64,000 nt of DNA from Paratinospora sagittata. Lineage: Eukaryota; Streptophyta; Magnoliopsida; Ranunculales; Menispermaceae. The stretch spans positions 23,846,286 to 23,910,285 of the forward strand of contig CM069603.1 of assembly GCA_035771175.1 (NCBI GenBank), written 5' to 3'. Below are positions 56,311 through 64,000 of this stretch, piece after piece; the stretch's first letter is position 1, and the number at the start of each line of letters is the position of its first letter. The position numbers were made by a program, and so were the translations under genes. The notes beneath the pieces are model-generated. The model was not told the DNA's origin. It saw only the letters and a list, made by a program, of their open reading frames with translations, and did not search any database.

Positions 56311-59217
56311 TGTGGCGACCCCGCACCCTGCACCCCGGACCACCAACCCCACTAGGAATGGCGTGCGGAATGCCGGGGCGGGACGCCCAGTATAAGCATC
56401 TCAAACCACTTCTCAACCCTCGTGAGGTGGTTGAGACCCTACTAGCCTTATCCCAAACAACGACATAATAAAAACAGGTACTAAACAAAACTACCAACCG
56501 TATCAATCATCCAAGACAAGAGATACTCCATAAAAATGAACCATAAATAAAACTATAATCCCTACAGTTCATCAAGATTGACATACACATAAAGTCCAAA
56601 ACTATGGGTACAAAAAAAATCGTCATATGTTCACATGGTCTATCTAACAAGTCCCAACTCACCCATACTACAATGTGGTAAGTGTTATAATTACATAGTC
56701 CAAAATATAATACATCATAATTTAAAACACAGTTCAATCAAAATGCCTCTCAACTCACATCGAGGCCTTGGATTCTCTCGCCGGCAAGGCCCTCAAGATA
56801 TGACTACTCCTTTGCCCTCATTCAGGACAGAAGGACCTGAAAGAGGAAAATGAGGGTGAGCCAATGGTGCTCAATGAATAGTATTCAAATATGCTATCAA
56901 TACTCATCAATAAATATCATGTATGCATGTCAATGTGTAGCATGATTAAAAGCTCATAACATATAGATATTAAGCATTTATAATAAGTTCGATGCAAGTA
57001 AAAACTTATCAATTTGGATCCACATTCCACATGCATTGGGGTTACTAGTGCACGTCTATTTCACCGTACCGTTCTCATCCCCAAATATTTCCTTTTTTAA
57101 AACCCTCCTATGACAAGGTTAAGTCCCTCTATTAGCAAGATAGATGGGCCCAACCAAAGTCATAAGGTTTTCTCAAATCAATGCATCATTCAAAACATTA
57201 GGACACATTCATGCTTTCAACATACAATATATATAAGTGATATAATGACATAAAAGATATAATCATAAATGAAGTCTACTCACAACCAAGCATCGCGAGA
57301 GTATCTAACCACAAACGGCCACCAAACCGAATCAACCCAATAAAGATCCTGAAACATTCATCAATATCCTACCATACATCAATTTCTATGCTCAATCACA
57401 TAGACATTACACATCAATCCTAAATCAGCCCACATATAGACAATAGGCCTAAATCCCATCTAATCCCATCATTCAACTCAAATCACATGACTTAGGCCTC
57501 TAATGCATGGTTCTCATTCATAAACCATTCAATTAATCAAAAATACTGATTTTCAATTCCTTAGGTATAAACATGCCCAAATTGGGTCACTTGATCACAA
57601 GTAGGCCTAACCCATGAATTGGTCACAACCACCAAATCAGTAGCATAATCAACCCTAATCATGCTTAATTAGACATAAATTGCATCAATTCAATGATTTT
57701 AGGCCAAAAGCATCAAAAGCCCTAAAATATGAAATTTTCCATACTTAGGCCATATTGCCTATTTACACTAGGTCTCCATGTTCAGCCATGTATATCACTA
57801 TTTTTGCATCATGGGTTCATCAACAATGGCAACTAGGTCAACATAGTTGACATGGAAGCTATTTGGAAAGGTCTAAGTTCATATTCTAAATTTAGGTCTA
57901 ATACGAGCAACCCTACCAATTCTTCATTTAATATTATGTTCAGATGTATCAATCTACCAAATGAAATATTTAATCACAAAATTAGTCGTACAGTTGAAGT
58001 ATGTTAAGAAACAAACCTTCTGTCCAAAAATCAGCTCACTCCAACGGTGGACCGAGAAGATAAGCCTTTTTGATGAACAAGTCTCTAATCAGACAATTTC
58101 TCCTTTCCTGCTGCGAATACTCAAACGTAGATGACTATATCACACAAAATACTTGAGCAATCAACATCTTAACCGTTCATAATGCAGAACGATCAGTTTG
58201 GAACCACCTTCTCAAATATCATATCCATCTAACGGTATATTTAGGAGATCTATTAGTTTAATCTAAATTGCGCGAGAAATCCAGATTTTCCGACCTGCTT
58301 TGTTTTGGAGGTTATATCTTTCAAACGAAAACTCCAATCAAGATCTCAACCAACCAGAATGAATACCCATAAGATAGGAACTTGCTGAAAAATATTGAGC
58401 TCAATCTGACCATATAGCACCAAGATCCAGCACTTTGATGAAAACGTTGCTGAGACTTCTCTCAAAGCAACTTCCTCTTTCTTTCTCTTCTTCTTTCCTT
58501 TCTCTTCTTTTTTCCTTTCCCTCCACTCACCTCACTCTCTAGGACATCCTTGGAGAAGAGAAGTGGGCATGGGACACTTGTCCACTTTCATGCACCAACT
58601 TGACCTGTGTTGGAGAAGAGAAATGGGGCATAGGATACTTGTGCACTCTCATGCACCAACTTGACATGTGTTGGTCTCATGCACCAACTTGACATGCATT
58701 GGAGAAGAGAAATGGGGCATGGGACAGTTTTCCATTCTCATGCGTCAACTTGACATGTGTTGGTCTCATGCACCAACTTGACCTGTGTTGGAGAAGAGAA
58801 ATGGGGCATGGGACACTTGTCCATTCTCATGCACCAAATTGACATGTGCTAGTCTCATACTACCCATACCAACCACATGTACTTTAACCAATCTTATGCT
58901 TGCATGTAGTTTAAATGTCCAATCCATCTAATGCACCAAATTTTCATTCTCATTTATCCTTTTATTCAATCAATCCTAACCCATATCAATTCATAGTTTA
59001 ATGGGCCCATGCATAAATAATAACATATGCATTATACTTTAATTTAACATGACCCATATACAATTTATAATGCACATATTTATATACATTATCAAGCATC
59101 AAATATACAAACATTAAACAACCATCAAACAAACACCAAACATATCAAGGCAACACAGAGTTTGGGCAAAATGCAATTTGGTTATGGGCTAGATGAAATA
59201 ATTTTCAGGGCGTCACA
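56311..59217 (-). mobile_element. Gypsy LTR G1, 3' LTR (complete)
   Basis: Starts on the minus strand at 59217 (TGTGACGCCCTGAAAAT) and ends TGCGGGGTCGCCACA at 56311; 2,907 bp. A gypsy pol tail lies immediately upstream with only a short purine stretch between, so this is the 3' LTR of a gypsy element whose 5' portion is missing. Two plus-strand fragments of the same family (25741-27469 and 32274-32770) help define its ends. Confidence 0.88.
58551..58852 (-). repeat. Irregular tandem repeat in LTR G1
   Basis: Four to five units with ATGCACCAACTTGAC, then GTTGGAGAAGAG and GGGGCATGGGACACTTGT, some full (about 68-70 bp) and some partial. The plus-strand copy at 32645-32765 has only two. Confidence 0.8.
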
Positions 59218-59519
59218 TCACACCCACCTTAGAATGAACTTCGTCCTCGAAGATTTAAGGTTAAGAAATTACCTAAGCCCATGAACTCGGCAAAGTGCTC
59301 CATCATGTAGTCTTCACGCTCCCAAGTAACATGTTCCTCGCCATGGAACTGCCATCTCACCTTAACCATCGAAATCTCGTGGTTACGCAACCTCTGGACC
59401 TTTCGATCAATTATCTGAATAGGTTCCTCATCATAAGTCCCATCCTGCCACAGCTCAATGTTCCTCCATTCCAAGACGTGATCAAAGTCACTCTTGTACA
59501 CTCTCAACAGGTCCATATG
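59218..59519 (-). pseudogene. pol: Gypsy G1 pol C-terminus with chromodomain, plus PPT
   Basis: On the minus strand the frame reads RVYKSDFDHVLEWRN, YDEEPIQIIDRKVQRL, then VKVRWQFHGEEHVTWERED and MMEHFAEF before the stop at 59229. The VKVRW...VTWERED part is the chromodomain that ends integrase in chromoviruses (Tekay/Del clade), thought to guide insertion to marked chromatin. A purine-rich AAGGTGGGTGTGA (59218-59230) is the PPT. Everything upstream in this gypsy element is missing: the sequence joins copia C at 59519/59520 in frame. Confidence 0.85.
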
Positions 59520-61676
59520 AACAAGTTCAAGAGCTCTTGTGATTGAGCTTTGGGTATTACTTTTGAAAGAAGATTTTGTATGTTTGCCCAATTGGCATGG
59601 CTCACATACTTTATCTTTCAAGTATATTCCTTTAGGGAGTCCTCTAGTTAGGTTAAGTTTTGGCAACTTTGAAATGTTTTCCATCCCTACATGAGCTAGT
59701 CTCTTATGCCAAAGCCAAGCATCATTTTGTTCAATTACAGCATGAAACATTTTGATCACACAATTCATGCAAATTTGTAGTATAAACATATTTAGATCTA
59801 TATGCAATGAATGCAACATTTTCATTTTCATGCTTAATAAGGCACTGGTTTGCTTCAAACGAAATAACAAATCCCTTGTGACATAATTGACTTATGCTTA
59901 AGAGATTATGTTTCAAGCCATTGACATAAAGAACATCAGATATAGATAGAGAGTTGTTACCAACAATGTCGACACCGACGAATTTTCCTTTGTTGTCGTC
60001 GTAGAATGTTACGACACCTTCATCTTTGCAGACCATGCTCAAGAAATTTGATTTGTTACCAGTTATGTGTCTAGAGCATCCACTATCCAAGTATCATAAA
60101 TCATTCTTTAAAGTATCTTACACCTCATAGAACACTTTTGATTTAGGAACCCAAGTGGCCTTGGGTCCTACAAGGTTAGCCTCATTCAAAATATCTTTCT
60201 CAACCCATGTGAAGCAGCTTTTCCTTTTTGTTCTAAGTGTGCACTATCCTATGGTATGGCCTTCCCTATTGCAATAATTGCAAGTAGGTCTTTTTGTCAA
60301 CAAATAGTTATATAATTTTTGTTTTGACCCTTCTGTATATCCTAATCCAGCCTTGTCAAAAGCACACCTTTGTGCTCCTAACATCATATCAAATAGTTTT
60401 TGACCGTTCGTAAACTTGTGTACCACACTGGTTAGGTCATCTACACTCTTTTGGAGTGTATCTCTCTCCTTTCTAAGTATTTCATTATCAATTTGGAGAG
60501 TATCTAAAGCATCCTATTGTGATTCTATTTCAACTAAGGCTTCTCTTAAGCTACTTTTGAGTTTTGAGTTCTTTTTAACTTGCCTAAAAAGTGTAAGTCT
60601 TAAACACTCAAGATCATTTTCATCATTAGAATCAAAACAATCATCAAGAACAAGAGAGGTAGAGTTTTTTACCTTTGCAATTGCCATGAGGCACAAAGGT
60701 ACTTCTTTTTAGAATCAAAGTACTTCTTGTTTCTATTTGAGCACTCATTCCTCATGTGTCTTGACTTGTTACATTCGTAACATATGAGTTTGCTTGATTT
60801 AGTGCCACTTCTCTTCCCCTTGAAGTACTTTGAACTCGATCCTCCTATTCATTTTCTTCTCATGTAACTTAGCCTTTTCGTCAGCATAACAACTTCATCG
60901 TCCGTGTTCTCATCATCAGAAGAAGAATTACTTGAATCGTTCATGTTCAGAGCTAAGTCCTTATTTGAGTGGTCATCCTTTGATTCATTCTTGATTATGT
61001 TCTTCAATTTCATTTGATGAACCATCAGAGATCCACAAAACTCATCAAAGGTGTAGTCCCCAAGGTTTTTAGCTTCCTCGATCATCTTGACTTTAGGGTC
61101 CGACTATTTTGGTAATCCCCTAAGGAATTTCCCAACTGTCTTTGCTTGTGGGAACACCTCACCCAGATTCTTCATCTCATTAATAATCTTGGTGAAACGT
61201 GTTATCGCATATGAGATGTCTTCATTCTCAATAATTCTAAAGGTTTCATATGACTCCTCCAGCATTCTCAACTTTGTCTCGTTTACTTGCGTTATGCCTT
61301 CATGAGTAACTTCCGGTTTATCCCATATCTCTTTGACATAGTCGCAGGCACTAACTTTATTGAATTCATTGGTGGAGAGACTGCATAATAACATATTTAT
61401 GGCCTTGTCATTTAATTGTTCTAACTTTTTCTCTCCAAGTAGCCATTAATTTTTCGGCTTCAGCACAATTACTCCATTTTCTATATTTGTGGGAGTTGTA
61501 TAGCCATTTCTCAGGATTTCCCAAATATCATAATCATGGGATCTCATGAAGTATCTCATCCTTGTTTTCCAGTGCAAGTAATTATCACCCTTAAACAGTG
61601 GAGGGCGATTCACAAAGTTTCCTTGATCATGTGTGTCCCTAGAAGAAACATTAGAACTATGTCCTTCCATACTCAA
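59520..61676 (-). pseudogene. gag-pol: Copia element C gag, protease and start of integrase
   Basis: Minus strand, starting MSMEGHSSN at 61676. In order: LFKGDNYLHWKTRM, the UBN2-type gag with MLLCSLSTNEFNKV, IWDKPEVTHEG, FDEFCGSLMVHQ; an acidic linker; zinc knuckle CYECNKSRHMRNEC (about 60745-60785); a coiled coil; a second knuckle CNYCNREGHTIG (about 60244-60290); then protease YLDSGCSRHITGN with an intact DSG. The GAG-pre-integrase domain follows, DAWLWHKRLAHVGMENISKL and CEPCQLGKHTKSSF, with the HHCC-type H and C residues. It ends at LVHMDL at 59520. Stops lie at about 61444, 61104, 60846 and 60513, and a frameshift near 59760. It is the best preserved copia coding region here and continues, after the nested insertions, at 30076. 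Confidence 0.9.
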
Positions 61677-61710
61677 AGAAATTGTTAGATCTCTTTAATA
61701 AAAAAACCCG

Positions 61711-62998
61711 CTCCTAGTCCAAAAGGGGGGGTGAATTGGACTTGGTGGATTTTCTCGTTACCTTTCAGTTAATATAATTAAACAGATAAAGTGCGCAGTG
61801 GGTAACAATTAAAATAAACAAATGCAAGAAAGATAATTAGACACAGAGATTTAGAGTGGTTCAGTTCCCCTAGAACCTACGTCCATTACCCAATCACCAC
61901 GATCAGGATTTCCTAATACACTATTGGCTTGTTAACTTATGGGTGTCACTAAAAGCCGTTTACAAAAGCTAACACAAAGGCTTGGCTGAAAGCCTTATAC
62001 TAACCAACATAAAGGCTTGGTTAGAAAGCCACACACGCTAACCTACACAAGGTCTTGGTTAGAAGGTTACACTAACCAACACAAGGGCTTGGTAAGAAAG
62101 CCACACTCTAGCCTACACAAGGGCTTGGCCAGAAAGCCACACTGTAACCAACTTATGGGCGTGGTTACGAGCCGTACAATATATGGTATGTTCTCGGTTG
62201 ACAAACACGTCAACTATACATCAAGATTACAAATGATAGAGAGAAGTGTTCTACAACACTCTCAACAATATTAAGCTTACAATCTTGAATGAGTAAACAC
62301 TACTATTCTAACCACAATTATTTAAATAATGCGATGTGTTGAAATAGTTTTTCTCAAATATGCAATCGATTCAAATATATATGATATGAAGTCAAGAATC
62401 GAATGTGCACATGTATCTAGATATTGATTCTAACAATGATATGTTTAAAGTACAAGAATCAATATATAATGATGATCAAAACTTGATGATTCTAAAAGTG
62501 TAAATGATTATGTTCAAGAATCAAACAAACCAAGTGTTGATCTATGAAATCGATTCGATATAGTATAACTTTAACACATGAATCGATACCACAAGATATT
62601 TATGAAACCACTAAACAAGATATAATAATATGAAGATCAAAATAGGGTTTCACAAACAATACTCAAACGAAATCAGTTTTCAAGATGTTAACATAAGCAC
62701 AAAACTAATTTGCTCAAATCAAAATCACAATGGAAACATACAAGTTTAACAAATTTTTGAAAGATTTGGAGAACTTGTCAGAAGTATGAATCAATAGATC
62801 AAATGTGGGTGAACTTTTGTTGTAAAAGAGGAAGAACTTGTTTTGTACTTGTAGAAATTCTAGGATGAAAAACGCACAAGTTCTTTAGTTTTTGCAAAAG
62901 GTGCTCTTTAAATGAGCAAGTGTGGCATTTATCAATAAATACCAAACCGTGGCACAGGAACGTATTCCTCAAGAATGAAACGCGTTTTGGCATTCCTA
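61711..62998 (-). mobile_element. LTR C, 5' LTR of copia element C
   Basis: On the plus strand it opens near TAGTCCAAAAGGGGGGG and holds the inverted U5 module (ATTTAGAGTGGTTCAG at 61849), the short repeat array (61940-62170) and the part up to the GGAACG/AAACGCG palindromes (62955-62995), where gypsy G takes over. The terminal bases and most of the PBS are lost: only AGGAGCGGGTTT remains between LTR and leader. Confidence 0.8.
61940..62170 (-). repeat. Short repeat array in LTR C (copia C)
   Basis: Six diverged units with AAGGCTTGG or AAGGGCTTGG and AGAAAGCCACAC; related to 28686-29033 and 48540-48720. Confidence 0.75.
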
Positions 62999-64000
62999 AC
63001 GGTTAAGATGTTTAATGGAGGAGTCTTTTGTGAGATATAATCATCTGAGTTCAAGTATTTGCAGAAGGAGAAGAGAAACCGTCTGACTAGAGTTGTCTTC
63101 ATCAAAGAGGAATATCCTTTTGATCTATCGTCGGGTTTAGCTCAATATTGGACAGAAGGTTTATCTCTTGATATTCTTGAATCAGAACGGTTAATATGGT
63201 TATTAGATATTTTTGTTGACAGTTTGTTACATTCGAACAATGCATTGAATTTAGAGTGCAATTAATGTATCTAGTCCAATTATTAAAGGTGTTTACATGT
63301 GAAGCCATGTATTTGACCCAAACCCTAGAAAGTAGACTTGTAGCTCTCCAAATTGTGTGCATGTGACTTATGTTATGCATTTGGATGAGTTTTGATGATT
63401 CATAATGTTAATTGATGGTCGCACTTGGTTTGAAGGGATGATTAGTGTAATTGACCCAATATGGCCTTGTCGAGATTTTACTCTAATGTTAATCATGAGT
63501 GTTGCATATTGTGCCTATGGGGTAGAATTGGGGGTTTTGATGAATTATGACGATTCTACTTGCTTTGGATGGTGAATGGTGTAATTGGCCTAATAGACTA
63601 TGTAGAAACCTTCACTTGAGAAATTAGGCGTGGTTTTATGTGTTGAGCAAATTGAAGTGGATTATAGAAGGTTAGGAAATGTATGGGGTTTATATTAAAT
63701 TTATATAAATATGTGTTTTTGGCATGAAATTGATCTAAAAGGTGTAAATTCATGTTGATTTTAGGACATTGAGATTTGGATTGGTCAAATGGGAGGATTT
63801 AGCTTGGTTAATTGGCTTTTGGATTTGTTGTGAGTATTTCTCACTTTATTTCTCCATTTATGACATTGTATTTATATGAAATTGAAATTGTTCAATGGTA
63901 TGCATCCGACTGTATATGTGCATGGTATTTATGATCACGACCATGAATTTTCATACATTGCATTGCTTTGGTATTTTGGATTGAATACGATAGCGTTCGT
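62999..64000 (+). mobile_element. Gypsy LTR G, 5' truncated, runs off the window
   Basis: From GGTTAAGATGTTTAATGG onward it parallels 41690-42700 of the long G copy (GATATAATCRTCTGAGTTCAAG, the TAGCTCAATWTTSGACA block, the TTTGACC block). The 5' 1 kb is missing. It interrupts LTR C of copia C. Confidence 0.65.

Noticed and set aside
58551..58852. Satellite DNA
   Set aside because: Only a few units, confined to the G1 LTR and present with fewer units in another G1 fragment; not an independent array.
62017..62274. Plus-strand ORF of 85 codons
   Set aside because: Antisense translation of the LTR C repeat array; the same frame appears in shorter form at 48628-48813.

Overview
This window is nuclear DNA from a flowering plant, probably a eudicot. 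It is AT-rich, contains no recognisable host gene, and is filled almost end to end with LTR retrotransposons in various states of decay. The plant origin is shown by Ty1/copia and Ty3/gypsy gag-pol remnants, by primer-binding sites complementary to plant initiator tRNA-Met (TGGTATCAGAGC type), and by LTR 3' ends of the Sirevirus (SIRE/Maximus) type with CCGAACCACTATAAAT, then CAATTCACCCCCCTCTTGG, then CCAACA. I cannot name the species.

For this annotation I gave the LTR families working letters. Copia/Sirevirus-like: A (about 3.0 kb, TGTTAACCTA...GGACCAACA), B (about 1.9 kb, TGTTATCTCA...GGGCCAACA), C, D, E, F and H. Gypsy-like: G (TGTAACGCC...), G1 (about 2.9 kb, TGTGACGCCC...GTCGCCACA), G2 and T (...GGGTCGTGACA). 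A further family of about 1.1-1.4 kb with GGCGCC palindromes and 3' ends like CTTGCGGTTT...AACA resembles Athila/Tat-type LTRs.

Layout. 1-11 kb: gypsy G and copia B LTRs on the minus strand cut into a non-autonomous element (element I, 2987-9809), whose 3' LTR is itself split by an Athila-like solo LTR. 11-14.4 kb: a gypsy LTR and a degenerate coiled-coil coding remnant. 14.4-19.1 kb: LTR E, then LTR F with PBS and a decayed copia gag-protease. 19.1-23.7 kb: gypsy LTR T, PBS, gag, protease and RT, broken inside the RT catalytic motif by an LTR A. 23.7-29.3 kb: LTRs A, G1 and C. 29.3-61.7 kb: one copia C element on the minus strand is split into two halves (29278-30076 and 59520-61676) with about 29.4 kb of nested insertions between them. 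Inside that interval lie gypsy LTRs T and G1, two copies of a non-autonomous family with a conserved ORF of unknown function (elements II and III, 33.2-40.4 kb), gypsy G (40.7-43.4 kb), copia D (43.4-45.6 kb), LTR C, a gypsy RT piece, and an Athila-like LTR. They are followed by a clean 3,034-bp solo LTR A with a 5-bp target duplication, sitting in LTR H, and then by gypsy G1. 61.7-64 kb: the 5' LTR of copia C and another gypsy G LTR.

No coding region is intact, so nothing here acts as a pathway. What stands out is shared LTR architecture. Several unrelated LTR families carry arrays of short imperfect palindromes with a GCGC or CGCG core in the region upstream of the TATA box, each family with its own motif. 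The copia LTRs also carry a second array of short repeats just upstream of a conserved U5 module. The conserved ORF of elements II and III is the best candidate for something poorly described.
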